A DNA stretch of 64,000 nucleotides from Erysipelotrichaceae bacterium (GTDB taxonomy: Bacteria > Bacillota_I > Bacilli_A > Erysipelotrichales > Coprobacillaceae), in NCBI GenBank assembly GCA_018365815.1, contig JAGZJH010000004.1, positions 1 to 64,000 on the forward strand. The letters run 5' to 3'. The number at the start of each line of letters is the position of its first letter. Position 1 is the first letter of the stretch. Shown in pieces: positions 55,412 to 64,000 of the stretch. The position numbers were made by a program, and so were the translations under genes. A model generated the notes under the pieces. It did no database searches, was not told the origin of the DNA, and saw only the letters and a list, made by a program, of their open reading frames with translations.

Positions 55412-57534
55412 CTTTCACATTGTAAACTAATAGCTATTTCACTATTAATGACCGTACCCTCTGCTACATTTTGACTGATGACTTTTCCTGTGCCACTATA
55501 TTCTATGGTTATATTTGTCAGCGCTTCAAAAGTAGACACATCCTTACGGGACCAACCCGTCATATTAGGCATAGTAATCTCATTTCCGTCCGTTAATAAG
55601 AAAACTTTACTGTTAGATACGATGGTTGATTTGGCTTGAGGCATTTGTTCAACAACTGAACTACCATTACCTATAGTCACATATGGAATATTATTGTATT
55701 TTAATATACTTGAAGCATATTCAACACTTTGATTTGTAAAATTATCAATTGTATACTCCAACAAATTATTTTGTGAAGAAGGAGTTTCTGTTGTTTTGTT
55801 CAAATTAGCAATTGAACTTCTTACCATTGTTTTAATCACATCAGCAAAAACACCATCTTGTTTGTCAATACCATTAACGCCTTTCACACCTGCGAAAACA
55901 ACGACTTCTGGATCATCATAAGGTGCTAATCCACCAAAAGAGAAATTATAACGTCCTCCTACGAGTTTTCCATTTTCTGTAAATTCTCCTGTTCCAGTTT
56001 TTCCAAATAAACGAATATCGTCCATATAATATTGTTTACCTGTTCCACGTTCTTTATCTTCAACTACTTGCAGCATTAAATCTTTAACATAATTAATAGC
56101 ATCAGTATTAAAAATTTGTTCACTTTTAATAGTTTCGGTTTTTTCTTTAACTGCACCGGTTGTTCCATCAATGATATAATCAACAATATAAGGCTCTACT
56201 GTACATCCATCGTTTGCAAAAACGGAATAGGCTCTTAACATTTGATAAGCTGTCCATGATGAAGATTGTCCAAATGATGCAGAAAGAAAATCACGATTTG
56301 ATGCATCCATATTGTCAACTCCGCCTCCTAAATATAATCCTGATAACCAACCGTCTTTAAAAAATCCTAATGCGCGATATTTTTCGCGTAAAGTTTCTTT
56401 AGGGATATATTTAGACGTTAAATTTGTCATTCCAGTATTACTTGAGCGAATCAAACCTTCTTCATAAGTAATTTGACCCCACCCTACTTTATTCCAGTCC
56501 TTGACCGGACTAAATCCATCTTTAAAATCAAAACTTCCTGACATGAATGTCTCATTTTTTGGAAAAGTACCAGCATCTAGTGCTGTTAAATAGACAAATG
56601 GTTTAATAACAGATCCTACTTCATAAGGATTGTTTAAATATAAATCTGTATAACTTTGTAAATCTCGCTTATTAGGATCAAATGATGGGTAGGTAGAAAT
56701 GGCTAATATCTTTCCAGTTTTTGCTTCCATTACCGCCGCCCATGCGGATTCTATCCCTTTTAATTCTCCCATTCGTGCCATTTGAATTTCTAAATCACGT
56801 TGAACGTTACTATTGATTGTTAAATGAACATCATCGCCATTTTGTGCCTCAATTTTCCCAGTGATACTATTAGGTAAATTATATCCATTTGAATCCTTAA
56901 TATATTGAATTTCCCCATTTCGTCCTGTTAATATATCGTTCAATGAACTTTCTAAACCAAATTTTCCAACGATTTCATCTACATTATTTTCATCATTTGA
57001 AGCAAATCCTATAATATAAGATGCAAATGTTCCATAACGATAGTTACGTTTTGTTTGTGCAATTAATTCTAAACCAGGTAATTCTAAAGCTTCTATTTTA
57101 GTTTTTGTCGCCGGTGTAAGGTTATTTCCATATGTTCCAAATTCTACTTGATATACATTTTCTTGCGATAATATTTCAAGCAATTTATCTTCTGACATAT
57201 TTAAAATTGGGGCCAATTGCTTGGTATATTCTTGTGAATCTGTGACATAAGCAGGTTTATTACCAATCCCTAGACGTTCTTTATTTAAATAAGCAATTAA
57301 CTTATAAGAAACAATATCTCCAGCTAATAACTCATTATCTGAAGAATAGATATTTCCTCTTGAAGCATAAAGGATTTTATTCCCTATTTCTCGACCAGCT
57401 GAAAATTCAGCTATATTTTTCCCGCTGATAAAATGAACGCCAGTTACTGCTAAATAAACGATATTAACGATTAAAGCAACAAATACTAAAATAAATGTTG
57501 CTTTAAGTAAATTAATATAATTAATTTTTTTCAC
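55405..57534 (-). CDS. pbpB: Division class B penicillin-binding protein (PBP2B/FtsI)
   Basis: It is the septal transpeptidase. The 709-residue product has one N-terminal helix (~10-30), a dimerisation domain, and a transpeptidase with SxxK in YEVGSVIKPFVYL (~312), SSNTGM (~365), and KTGT in FGKTGTGEFTENG (~520). Two PASTA domains (~590-650 and 652-709) end the protein, the usual PBP2B architecture. ATG 57534 follows closely on the ftsL stop, consistent with FtsL-DivIB-PBP2B complex formation. Confidence 0.92.
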   Translation of the reverse strand: MKKINYINLLKATFILVFVALIVNIVYLAVTGVHFISGKNIAEFSAGREIGNKILYASRGNIYSSDNELLAGDIVSYKLIAYLNKERLGIGNKPAYVTDSQEYTKQLAPILNMSEDKLLEILSQENVYQVEFGTYGNNLTPATKTKIEALELPGLELIAQTKRNYRYGTFASYIIGFASNDENNVDEIVGKFGLESSLNDILTGRNGEIQYIKDSNGYNLPNSITGKIEAQNGDDVHLTINSNVQRDLEIQMARMGELKGIESAWAAVMEAKTGKILAISTYPSFDPNKRDLQSYTDLYLNNPYEVGSVIKPFVYLTALDAGTFPKNETFMSGSFDFKDGFSPVKDWNKVGWGQITYEEGLIRSSNTGMTNLTSKYIPKETLREKYRALGFFKDGWLSGLYLGGGVDNMDASNRDFLSASFGQSSSWTAYQMLRAYSVFANDGCTVEPYIVDYIIDGTTGAVKEKTETIKSEQIFNTDAINYVKDLMLQVVEDKERGTGKQYYMDDIRLFGKTGTGEFTENGKLVGGRYNFSFGGLAPYDDPEVVVFAGVKGVNGIDKQDGVFADVIKTMVRSSIANLNKTTETPSSQNNLLEYTIDNFTNQSVEYASSILKYNNIPYVTIGNGSSVVEQMPQAKSTIVSNSKVFLLTDGNEITMPNMTGWSRKDVSTFEALTNITIEYSGTGKVISQNVAEGTVINSEIAISLQCESG

Positions 57535-57535
57535 T

Positions 57536-57814
57536 TTATTCAGCCCCTAAATAAGCAGTTGCCTCGTTTTGAGAATATGTATATCCTTGACTTGATGCTA
57601 CTTCATTTAGATGAGCAAAAGTAGTCATATTCTGTCTTTCTATATCTAAACCATTAATATCGCTTTCTAGTTCTTTAATTTGATTTTCTAATTTTTGTTG
57701 TTCAACATTTTTTGATGATTCCATTGCTTGAATTCCTAAATGTCCTAATACACAAAAACTCACAACAAACACTAACCATGTAGCCGCTCTTTTTTCAAAT
57801 CTACTCTTTTTCAT
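57536..57814 (-). CDS. ftsL: FtsL-like divisome protein
   Basis: FtsL is a short bitopic coiled-coil protein that links DivIB and PBP2B. This 92-residue product has a basic N-terminus (KKSRFEKR), one membrane helix (~12-29) and a coiled coil ([20 protein letters not shown], ~37-60). Sequence similarity in this family is weak; the call rests on size, topology and the place between rsmH and pbpB. Its start overlaps rsmH by 14 bp. Confidence 0.85.
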   Translation of the reverse strand: MKKSRFEKRAATWLVFVVSFCVLGHLGIQAMESSKNVEQQKLENQIKELESDINGLDIERQNMTTFAHLNEVASSQGYTYSQNEATAYLGAE

Positions 57815-58745
57815 CTAAACGTATCCTTTCTATCACTCTTAATTTTGCTGAATGAGCACGGTGATTTTGCTCTAATTCTTCTTTAGAAGCACTATATGCT
57901 TTTTTATTAACCAATCTAAAACATGGCATTAGATGTTCTGGTAATACCGGTAATCCCGAAATATTTTTAACAGTCGTTTTTTCTTTAAAAATATTTTTAC
58001 AAATACGATCTTCTAGCGAATGAAAGGTGATAACCGAAATTCTCCCCTCAGTATTAACTAGATCTAACGCTTGTTCTAGTGCTTTTTCAAAAACATTCAA
58101 TTCATCATTCACAGCAATTCTTAGCGCCTGAAACGTACGTTTAGCAGGGTGTCCGCCTTTTCGCCTAGCCGGAGCCGGAATTGCTTCTTTGATAATTTCT
58201 ACTAATTGGTAAGTTGTTTCAATAGGAGCGATTTCTCGATGTTGTTCTATTTTACGTGCAATTTGTTTAGCGAATTTTTCGTCACTATATCTAAATAGTA
58301 TTTTAACTAATTGTTCATAAGAATAGGTGTTGACAATTTGATAGGCATCTAAAGTATTTCTTTGATCCATACGCATATCTAACCTAGCATCGTAATTATA
58401 ACTAAAACCACGCATGCCATCATCAAATTGTGGACTTGATACGCCTAAATCAAATAAGATTCCATCAACTTTTTCAACTCCTAGTTCATTTAATTTTTCT
58501 TTTATATGAACAAAGTTGGAATGGATAATTGTAAATTTATCCGATATAGCCATTAAACGTTCATTAGCCGCTTTAATCGCATTTTCATCTTGATCGAATG
58601 CATATAAATGACCAGTTGTTAATTTTTCAAGAATTTTAGAACTATGTCCTCCACCACCTAATGTGCAATCAACATATATTCCATCTTCTTTTATATTTAA
58701 TCCTTCAATTGCTTCATTAAGCATCACTGTTGTATGTTCAAACAT
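57801..58745 (-). CDS. rsmH: 16S rRNA m4C1402 methyltransferase
   Basis: RsmH N4-methylates C1402 of 16S rRNA using SAM. The 314-residue protein shows the family start [10 protein letters not shown], the SAM site [16 protein letters not shown] (~25-40), [21 protein letters not shown] (~100), and [18 protein letters not shown] (~197). The frame is full length. Gene order mraZ-rsmH-ftsL is conserved across bacteria. Confidence 0.97.
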   Translation of the reverse strand: MFEHTTVMLNEAIEGLNIKEDGIYVDCTLGGGGHSSKILEKLTTGHLYAFDQDENAIKAANERLMAISDKFTIIHSNFVHIKEKLNELGVEKVDGILFDLGVSSPQFDDGMRGFSYNYDARLDMRMDQRNTLDAYQIVNTYSYEQLVKILFRYSDEKFAKQIARKIEQHREIAPIETTYQLVEIIKEAIPAPARRKGGHPAKRTFQALRIAVNDELNVFEKALEQALDLVNTEGRISVITFHSLEDRICKNIFKEKTTVKNISGLPVLPEHLMPCFRLVNKKAYSASKEELEQNHRAHSAKLRVIERIRLDEKE

Positions 58746-58754
58746 TACTCTCTC

Positions 58755-59186
58755 CTAAAAATCAAAACCATCTAACGATTCTGAAATACTTTCAAAATTT
58801 TCATTTTCTTCTTCATAATATTGTTCCCAAGTCTCTGCATTCCATATTTCTAAATGATTTCCGGCACCAACGATTGTACAAGCTTTTAGTAAATTAGCAT
58901 GTTGAATTAATTGGTTAGGAAGATTAATCCGACCTAGTTTATCGAATTCTACTTCTGTGGCTTTTGAAGTAAATAATCTAATAAAAGTTCGGGTTTCTTT
59001 TTTATTACTAGGCATTTTCATCAATTTTTCAAATATCTTTTGCCACTCACTGATTGAATAAACATTTAAACAACCTTCAAATCCTCGGGTCACAACAACA
59101 GAAGTTCCTAAAGTGTCACGAAATTTTGATGGTAATGTTAAACGGCCTTTAGCATCAATATTATGCGTATATTCACCCATTAACAT
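58755..59186 (-). CDS. mraZ: MraZ transcriptional regulator of the dcw cluster
   Basis: MraZ is an AbrB-fold octamer that binds direct repeats before its own gene. The 143-residue protein carries two DXXXR modules: NIDAKGRLTLPSKFRDTL near the start and EFDKLGRINLPNQLIQHA (~75-92). The start ATG 59186 gives MLMGEY, matching the usual MFMGEY; a GTG five codons upstream would lie in the operator. Four boxes just upstream show autoregulation is likely. Confidence 0.95.
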   Translation of the reverse strand: MLMGEYTHNIDAKGRLTLPSKFRDTLGTSVVVTRGFEGCLNVYSISEWQKIFEKLMKMPSNKKETRTFIRLFTSKATEVEFDKLGRINLPNQLIQHANLLKACTIVGAGNHLEIWNAETWEQYYEEENENFESISESLDGFDF

Positions 59187-59197
59187 ATCCATCGCAC

Positions 59198-59233
59198 CCA
59201 CTTTCCACCACTTTTAACCACTTCTTAACACTT
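59198..59233 (-). promoter_or_regulatory. MraZ operator, four direct repeats
   Basis: On the minus strand, AAGTGT/AAGTGG boxes start every 10 bp: plus-strand positions 59228-59233, 59218-59223, 59208-59213 and 59198-59203. Box sequence and helical spacing match known MraZ sites (AAAGTGG/T or TGGGN repeats). They lie between the -10 element and the mraZ start. Confidence 0.85.
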
Positions 59234-59262
59234 ATTATACATCTTTAGGGTGACTTTGTATA
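59234..59262 (-). promoter_or_regulatory. Promoter of the dcw cluster
   Basis: A perfect TATAAT (59234-59239) stands 17 bp from a weak TATACA (59257-59262). The first MraZ box begins at the transcription start region. Confidence 0.65.
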
Positions 59263-59278
59263 TAACTTTTATAAAATA

Positions 59279-59307
59279 AAAAAACCAAATTTTGTTGAAA
59301 ATTTGGT
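59279..59307 (-). terminator. Terminator of the dipeptidase gene
   Basis: Perfect arms ACCAAATTTT and AAAATTTGGT (59284-59293, 59298-59307) with a 4-nt loop are followed by a T run on the minus strand. Confidence 0.85.
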
Positions 59308-59314
59308 CATAATC

Positions 59315-60310
59315 TTATTTTAAAACTTCTTTAAACACTCTTAATACATTTTTATAGAACACTTTTTCGATTTCTTCTTCACTAAATCCAGCTTCTCTCA
59401 TTTTATTTTCAAGCATACTCATCATTGAAGCGTCTTTCATTTCTAAGTTCTGTGATATTCCATCGAAATCGCTCCCTAGTCCAATACAATCAATACCTAC
59501 TAAATCTTTGATATATTGAATGTGTTTAATCATATCATCTACTCTTGACATAAAATCAGGTTCACCTGTGTTTTGAGCTAAGAAATCTGCTGCATAATTA
59601 ATTCCCATTACACAGCCACGCTTAGCAAATTCTTTGATCATATCATCAGTCATATTTCTAACATGATATGATTGTCCTCTTGCATTTGAGTGAGAGGCAA
59701 CAAATGGTTTTGTAGTATATTTTAACACATCATAAAAGCCTGCATCAGATAAATGTGAAACATCAATAATTATTCCTAATCTTTCCATTTCTCGAACTAA
59801 TGCAATTCCTTCTTGAGTTAGTCCATCACAGGTATTAGGTAGTTGTTTATTTACAGTTCCATCTTCCATTTTTTGATAATTAGGAAAGCCTATACCATTT
59901 TCATAGTTCCATGTCAGCGTAATCATTCTTACGCCTAAACGATAAAGGTTTCGCAAAAAATGTAAGTTTCCTTTTGTTGTGGCTCCTTCTTCGATGGTCA
60001 ATACCGCAGACATTTTCCCCTCATTTTGATTTTTGATAATGTCATCATAATTTAATGCCAATGCAATTGTATCTTTGTTTTGATCTAATTGTTGGTAAAA
60101 TACATCAATCATTTCATTACAAGTTTCAAAAGCATTTTCAACCATTTGCAAAGGAACAAACATTGCAAAACACTGTAATAAATAATCCCCTTTTTGCATT
60201 TTTTCAATACTGATATTTAAATCATTTTTTCTTAGACTGATTTCTTGTCCTTTTTTTAAACTTTGATAAATACTCATAATCGTATCGCAATGCATATCTG
60301 CTACTTTCAT
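59315..60310 (-). CDS. Membrane-dipeptidase family (M19) peptidase
   Basis: It is a zinc dipeptidase of the renal dipeptidase family, which hydrolyses dipeptides, including those with a D-residue. The 331-residue protein has the metal-binding motifs MHCDTIMSI (~6), TIEEGAT with bridging Glu (~121), IDVSHLSD (~196), ASHSNARG (~216) and GLGSDFDGI (~286). There is no signal peptide, so it is cytosolic. ATG 60310 follows AAGGAGGGAGTT. It is flanked by terminators; the link with peptide import by the Opp transporter nearby is only suggestive. Confidence 0.92.
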   Translation of the reverse strand: MKVADMHCDTIMSIYQSLKKGQEISLRKNDLNISIEKMQKGDYLLQCFAMFVPLQMVENAFETCNEMIDVFYQQLDQNKDTIALALNYDDIIKNQNEGKMSAVLTIEEGATTKGNLHFLRNLYRLGVRMITLTWNYENGIGFPNYQKMEDGTVNKQLPNTCDGLTQEGIALVREMERLGIIIDVSHLSDAGFYDVLKYTTKPFVASHSNARGQSYHVRNMTDDMIKEFAKRGCVMGINYAADFLAQNTGEPDFMSRVDDMIKHIQYIKDLVGIDCIGLGSDFDGISQNLEMKDASMMSMLENKMREAGFSEEEIEKVFYKNVLRVFKEVLK

Positions 60311-60367
60311 AATAACTCCCTCCTTAGCGAGATAATTATATCATACTCATAAGGCGGATAAAATAAA

Positions 60368-60388
60368 AAAGCGCCTTGAATTAGGCGA
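60368..60388 (-). terminator. Terminator of yceD-rpmF
   Basis: Arms CGCCT (60372-60376) and AGGCG (60383-60387), with a TTTTTT tail on the minus strand, follow rpmF. Confidence 0.7.
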
Positions 60389-60392
60389 TTTT

Positions 60393-60560
60393 CTATAAAA
60401 CTTTTTTACCGTTGTAATGCCCACAATGTTTACATACTTTATGTGGTAAAGTGTATTCACCACAGTTAGGACATGTTACTAATGTAGGTGCTGTTAATTT
60501 ATCATGTGTTCTTCTTTTTCTTTTTACAGCTTTTGAAGTTCTTCTAAATGGTACTGCCAT
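60393..60560 (-). CDS. rpmF: 50S ribosomal protein L32
   Basis: This short gene encodes a 55-residue L32: [20 protein letters not shown] start, and a zinc ribbon with CPNCGEY and [11 protein letters not shown], all four Cys present, ending KVL. ATG 60560 follows AGGAGGATGTACA. It lies 11 bp downstream of yceD, the near-universal yceD-rpmF pair. Confidence 0.96.
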   Translation of the reverse strand: MAVPFRRTSKAVKRKRRTHDKLTAPTLVTCPNCGEYTLPHKVCKHCGHYNGKKVL

Positions 60561-60571
60561 TGTACATCCTC

Positions 60572-61084
60572 CTAATTCTCATCATTAAAATAATCTTTTA
60601 ATTTCGCTAATCTAGGATCTATAATCTCTTGATCAGTTACTTCTTCTTTGTTACTAATAATTTTCCATCCATAACCTTCTCTTTTTACTTCAGCACCTTC
60701 TTTAACAACTCTTAAAGGAACATCAGCCATTATATTTTGGAAAATAATAGGTGTTATATCTACGACATTTTTCTTTACTTCATGAATATCTTCTTCAGGT
60801 AAAGGCTTATCGAAAGAAAACACTTCAGTGGATTCAATTTCAAATGGATAATCGACTTCTTCTAAAGTCAATGCACAAGGTAAAACCATTATGCCCTTGA
60901 TTTTTAAATCAACATATAATCTTCGATCTTTAGGGACAAAACGTCCATTTCCTTCTACATAAACATTTTTTAAATCCAGCAAGTTATTGAATTTAAGAAA
61001 TGCCTCTTTAGGAAAAACAAGTTCATCTGAAAATTTAAATTCTCCATTTTTTTGTTTTAAAAGCCATTGTATATTCCACTTCAA
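60572..61084 (-). CDS. yceD: YceD (DUF177) family protein
   Basis: YceD is linked to 23S rRNA accumulation in plants and bacteria; its biochemical role is unsettled. The 170-residue acidic protein has the central [20 protein letters not shown] (~45-62) and the family's [20 protein letters not shown] segment (~78-95) with the first Cys. TTG 61084 is preferred because GAGGTGATT lies 8 nt upstream. The pairing with rpmF is conserved in most bacteria and makes the call firm. Confidence 0.88.
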   Translation of the reverse strand: MKWNIQWLLKQKNGEFKFSDELVFPKEAFLKFNNLLDLKNVYVEGNGRFVPKDRRLYVDLKIKGIMVLPCALTLEEVDYPFEIESTEVFSFDKPLPEEDIHEVKKNVVDITPIIFQNIMADVPLRVVKEGAEVKREGYGWKIISNKEEVTDQEIIDPRLAKLKDYFNDEN

Positions 61085-61305
61085 AAGAATCACCTCAACT
61101 AGCGCAACTTAAATTATAATCGAAAAAAAACAGAAAGTCAATTTATTATGACAAATCGTTAATTTTCTTATAATTTCAATGCTTATAATAGCACTGTGAT
61201 ATTATATCATATTAATTAAATAATTCAATGTTATTCATGCTTTTTTTTATTATTTAGTTAATATAATCCATATTTTATGGTATAATTCCTCAAAAGGGGG
61301 ATAAC

Positions 61306-61683
61306 ATGAAATCTATTATTATAAAAAAAACGTTTGAAAAATTAATTATTGTTGCTTGCGCATCAATTTTTTGGGATTTTGCTATAAAATCTTCACCCTT
61401 ACAAACAATGATTAATTATCCAATTATATTTTTTGCTTTTTTGTTTTTAGGCTTTGCATGGTTTAATTATTTAAAACTTGATGGTTTAAGACTTCCAACT
61501 AATTATAATAAAATCAAAAAAGCTCCAAAACACAAAGCTAAACAAATGATTGATTATGTTGAAACAGAAGTTAAAAACGATCAACACTTGACTAAAAATC
61601 AATTGTTATATTGTAAATTATATTCAAATTTAATATGTGCCGTTGTTTTGTTAATTCCTGTGATCATTACTTATTTAATTTAG
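61306..61683 (+). CDS. Small membrane protein of unknown function
   Basis: The family is not recognised. The 125-residue protein has three predicted membrane helices (~11-28, 38-54 and 108-125) and a basic, Lys-rich cytoplasmic loop (NKIKKAPKHKAKQMI). ATG follows AAGGGGG at 7 nt, and TATAAT at 61281-61286 provides a plausible -10, so the gene is probably real. It is one of very few plus-strand genes here and stands alone, with its own terminator. Confidence 0.72.
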   Translation: MKSIIIKKTFEKLIIVACASIFWDFAIKSSPLQTMINYPIIFFAFLFLGFAWFNYLKLDGLRLPTNYNKIKKAPKHKAKQMIDYVETEVKNDQHLTKNQLLYCKLYSNLICAVVLLIPVIITYLI

Positions 61684-61706
61684 TTCCTTCTTCAAGGAAC
61701 TTTTTA
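61682..61706 (+). terminator. Terminator of the small membrane protein gene
   Basis: AGTTCCTT (61682-61689) and AAGGAACT (61694-61701) form a perfect stem with a 4-nt loop, then TTTTATT. The stem overlaps the stop codon. Confidence 0.8.
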
Positions 61707-61765
61707 TTATATTTATTAGTTTAGTAGAATATATTCTAAAGAAAACAAAAAAATAGGCATAACGC

Positions 61766-62698
61766 CTATTTTAATTCAGATTTATATTTTTCAATTTCTT
61801 CATCGTTAGCATAGATAAAATGTCCTGGTAAGATTTCAACCCATTTTGGTTTATTAACACTATAATCATGAATAGATGGATCATAGACAATAAGTTTCTT
61901 TTGTTTTTCAATTTCTGGATCCGGTGTTGGAACCGCAGAAAGTAATGCTTTAGTATATGGGTGTAATGGATTTTTAAATAACTCCTCTGTTTCAGCTAAT
62001 TCAACAATTCTACCTTTATGAATTACTGCAATACGATCTGAAATGAAACGTACAACAGATAAGTCATGGGCAATAAATAAATAAGTTAAATTACGTTTTT
62101 TCTTTAAGTTATTTAATAAGTTTAATACTTGTGCACGAATTGAAACATCTAGCGCTGAAATAGGTTCATCAGCAACTACAAATTCAGGTTCCATGATTAA
62201 AGCACGTGCAATTCCAATACGTTGACGTTGCCCACCTGAGAATTCATGAGGGAAACGAGAAGCGAATTCTGGTAATAATCCTACTTCTCTTAAAGCATTT
62301 TGTACTTTTTGTGAACGATCTTTTTCATCTTTAAATAATTTGAAATTATATAAACCTTCTGAAATGATATAATCGACTTTTGCTCTTTCATTTAATGAAG
62401 CCATTGGATCTTGGAAGATCATTTGACATTTTTGAATAACTTCTTTATCCAATTCTTTAGAAATTTTACCGTTAATTTTTTTACCATTAAAAAGGATTTC
62501 TCCTCTACTTGTAGGGTTAATACGAACAATAGCACGACCAATTGTTGTTTTACCTGATCCTGATTCACCAACTAAAGAGAAAGTTTCACCACGATAGATA
62601 TCAAAATTAACATCATCGACTGCAACAAAGTTAGTTTTACCAATTTTGAAACTAATTTGTAAGTCTTTTATTTCGATTACTTTTTCTTTTTGTTCCAT
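61766..62698 (-). CDS. oppF: Oligopeptide ABC transporter ATPase OppF
   Basis: OppF is one of two ATPases driving oligopeptide import. The 310-residue protein has Walker [15 protein letters not shown] (~38), [18 protein letters not shown] (Q-loop, ~92), the ABC signature [15 protein letters not shown] (~149), Walker [15 protein letters not shown] (~170) and AHDLSVVRF. The C-terminal oligopeptide-transporter extension ([13 protein letters not shown]) is present. It follows oppD by 6 bp on one transcript. Confidence 0.94.
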   Translation of the reverse strand: MEQKEKVIEIKDLQISFKIGKTNFVAVDDVNFDIYRGETFSLVGESGSGKTTIGRAIVRINPTSRGEILFNGKKINGKISKELDKEVIQKCQMIFQDPMASLNERAKVDYIISEGLYNFKLFKDEKDRSQKVQNALREVGLLPEFASRFPHEFSGGQRQRIGIARALIMEPEFVVADEPISALDVSIRAQVLNLLNNLKKKRNLTYLFIAHDLSVVRFISDRIAVIHKGRIVELAETEELFKNPLHPYTKALLSAVPTPDPEIEKQKKLIVYDPSIHDYSVNKPKWVEILPGHFIYANDEEIEKYKSELK

Positions 62699-62704
62699 AA
62701 TGAC

Positions 62705-63742
62705 CTATCCTTTCAACTTTTCTCTTAATTTTTGTATTGCTTGTGGGTGTTCTACTTTAGGAGCTCTTGGGTCTAATAACCAAGTTTTTGCTTTATGTGT
62801 CTCGCTAACATTAAAATAAGGTGGATTCTCAATAAAGTCAATTTTTAAAGCGTGTTTATTACGAGGCGCAAAAGCATCACCTTTAATTTCGTTATATAAA
62901 TTAGGTGGAGTTCCATCAATTGTTGCTAATTCTTCTCCTTTTTCTCCTAATTGTGGTAATGAAGATAATAATGCCCAAGTATATGGATGTTGTGCATTAT
63001 AGAAAACTTCGTCAACTTTTCCCACTTCAACAATTTCACCAGCATACATTACCGCAACACGATCAGCAACGTTTGCAACAACCCCTAAGTCGTGGGTAAT
63101 ATAAATAACAGTCATGTTCATTTCTTTTTGTAAATTTCTAATTAAATCAAGAATTTGTGCTTGAATTGTTACATCAAGAGCAGTAGTAGGTTCATCACAA
63201 ATTAAAATTTGAGGATAACAAGCAGCTGCTATTGCAATAACAACACGTTGTCTCATCCCACCAGAGAACTGATGAGGATATTGTCCATATCTTAATTCCG
63301 GGTTTGTAATCCCTACTTTTTCAAGCATTTGAATAGCTAATTGTTTAGATTCTTCTCCATTAATTCCTTGATGCAATTCAATAACTTCTCTAATTTGTTC
63401 CCCAACAATTTTTAAAGGATTTAAAGAAGTCATTGGATCTTGGAAAACCATTGCGATTTTTTTACCGCGAATTTTTAACCAGTCTGATTCTTTAGTATAT
63501 TTAGCAATATCTACATCTTCAAACATAATCGATCCACCAGCAACTCTACCATTGTTATCTAACATACCGATAAATGATTTAGTAAATACAGATTTACCTG
63601 AACCAGATTCACCTACAATTGCTAATGTTTCACCTTCATATAAATCTAAAGAACATTTACGAATAGGTTTTAAAATTTTACCACGTAAAGTGAATTCGAT
63701 TTCAATATCTTTAGCAGATAATATTGGTTTTCTATTTTCCAT
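62705..63742 (-). CDS. oppD: Oligopeptide ABC transporter ATPase OppD
   Basis: This is the second ATPase of the importer. The 345-residue protein has Walker [18 protein letters not shown] (~45), Q-loop MVFQDPMTSLNPLK, signature FSGGMRQRVVIAIAAACYPQ (~165), Walker B ILICDEPTTALDVTIQ and ITHDLGVVANVADR. The C-terminal AQHPYTWALLSSLPQ block is typical of OppD/DppD. ATG 63742 follows GGAGGAGAAATT. It lies 13 bp after the permease gene. Confidence 0.94.
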   Translation of the reverse strand: MENRKPILSAKDIEIEFTLRGKILKPIRKCSLDLYEGETLAIVGESGSGKSVFTKSFIGMLDNNGRVAGGSIMFEDVDIAKYTKESDWLKIRGKKIAMVFQDPMTSLNPLKIVGEQIREVIELHQGINGEESKQLAIQMLEKVGITNPELRYGQYPHQFSGGMRQRVVIAIAAACYPQILICDEPTTALDVTIQAQILDLIRNLQKEMNMTVIYITHDLGVVANVADRVAVMYAGEIVEVGKVDEVFYNAQHPYTWALLSSLPQLGEKGEELATIDGTPPNLYNEIKGDAFAPRNKHALKIDFIENPPYFNVSETHKAKTWLLDPRAPKVEHPQAIQKLREKLKG

Positions 63743-63755
63743 AATTTCTCCTCCT

Positions 63756-64000
63756 CTATACGTGATTTCTTGGATCTGATGCATCAGAGAATGCATTTCC
63801 AATTAAATAAAACGAAATAGTTACAATTGATACAATTGCCGCAGGGAAAACTAATAAGTGAGGGAAATTTAAAAACGCAGTACGTGCATTTCTTAATAAA
63901 ATCCCTAAACTTGGAATATTTTCCCCAAGTCCTAATCCTAAATAAGAAAGTGTTGATTCTAATGAAATAGTTGTTGGAATTGATAAAGCTAATCTTAAAA
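63756..64000 (-). CDS. oppC: Oligopeptide ABC transporter permease OppC, C-terminal part
   Basis: The gene continues past the window edge. The visible ~80 residues read SIPTTISLESTLSYLGLGLG, GILLRNARTAF, then a final membrane helix (LLVFPAAIVSIVTISFYLIG) and NAFSDASDPRNHV. The ESTLSYLGLG segment contains the permease EAA-type loop region of the DppC/OppC family. Upstream oppA/oppB are expected beyond the edge. Confidence 0.9.
   Translation of the reverse strand, partial: LRLALSIPTTISLESTLSYLGLGLGENIPSLGILLRNARTAFLNFPHLLVFPAAIVSIVTISFYLIGNAFSDASDPRNHV

Noticed and set aside
1..64000. CRISPR arrays, toxin-antitoxin pairs, restriction systems or biosynthetic clusters
   Set aside because: No regularly spaced repeats and no genes with the relevant motifs were found.

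Overview
The window is a low-G+C chromosomal segment from an endospore-forming member of the Bacillota. Evidence for sporulation is direct: spoIIGA-sigE-sigG, a GerE-type regulator, a GerM-like protein, and a SpoVID/YsxE-like pair. Small genome-style spacing, AT-rich codons, an IleS with a C-terminal zinc site and a murE-less dcw cluster fit the Erysipelotrichia (Coprobacillaceae-like) better than Bacillus. That placement is an inference; no rRNA is present. Nearly everything is transcribed on the minus strand.

Region by region. 1-6.5 kb is a rearranged edge: an IS256-type transposase remnant, a membrane-anchored glycerophosphodiester phosphodiesterase, a HAD phosphatase, a dead IS150-type element, and a secreted dockerin protein cut off at the IS end. 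6.5-12.5 kb holds a valine T-box with a small membrane protein and valS, then the ysxE/spoVID-like pair and a second HAD phosphatase. 12.5-18.1 kb is engB-lon-tig-ysoA, the Bacillus order without clpX; a 0.3-kb IS remnant supplies the engB stop codon. 18.1-18.7 kb has two identical tRNA-Arg(UCU) genes. 18.9-29.7 kb follows the Bacillus order ysnB...gerM...racE(murI)...gerE, interrupted by an alpha-L-fucosidase and by a 3.7-kb graveyard of at least seven broken small genes, and ends in uvrC. 29.7-34.5 kb is mutS2, a CvpA-like protein, an RNase HIII-like protein with an altered active site, and comEB. 34.5-46.7 kb is rluD-type synthase, lspA, ileS (isoleucine T-box), divIVA, ylmH, sepF, ylmC, sigG, sigE, spoIIGA, proC, ftsZ, ftsA. 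46.9-59.3 kb is the dcw cluster divIB-murB-murG-ftsW-murD-mraY-spoVD-pbpB-ftsL-rsmH-mraZ, headed by a four-box MraZ operator. 59.3-64 kb holds a dipeptidase, rpmF-yceD, a small membrane protein and the end of an oligopeptide ABC transporter.

Functionally the window couples peptidoglycan precursor synthesis (murI, murB/D/G, mraY), septum assembly (FtsA/Z/L/W, DivIB, SepF, DivIVA, two class B PBPs) and the sporulation programme that reuses this machinery. No clearly new system was found. The most unusual items are two proteins whose catalytic residues are replaced (a VanY-like peptidase beside murI and the RNase HIII-like protein), IS ends that rewrite the C-termini of three host genes, and the decay island between gerM and murI.
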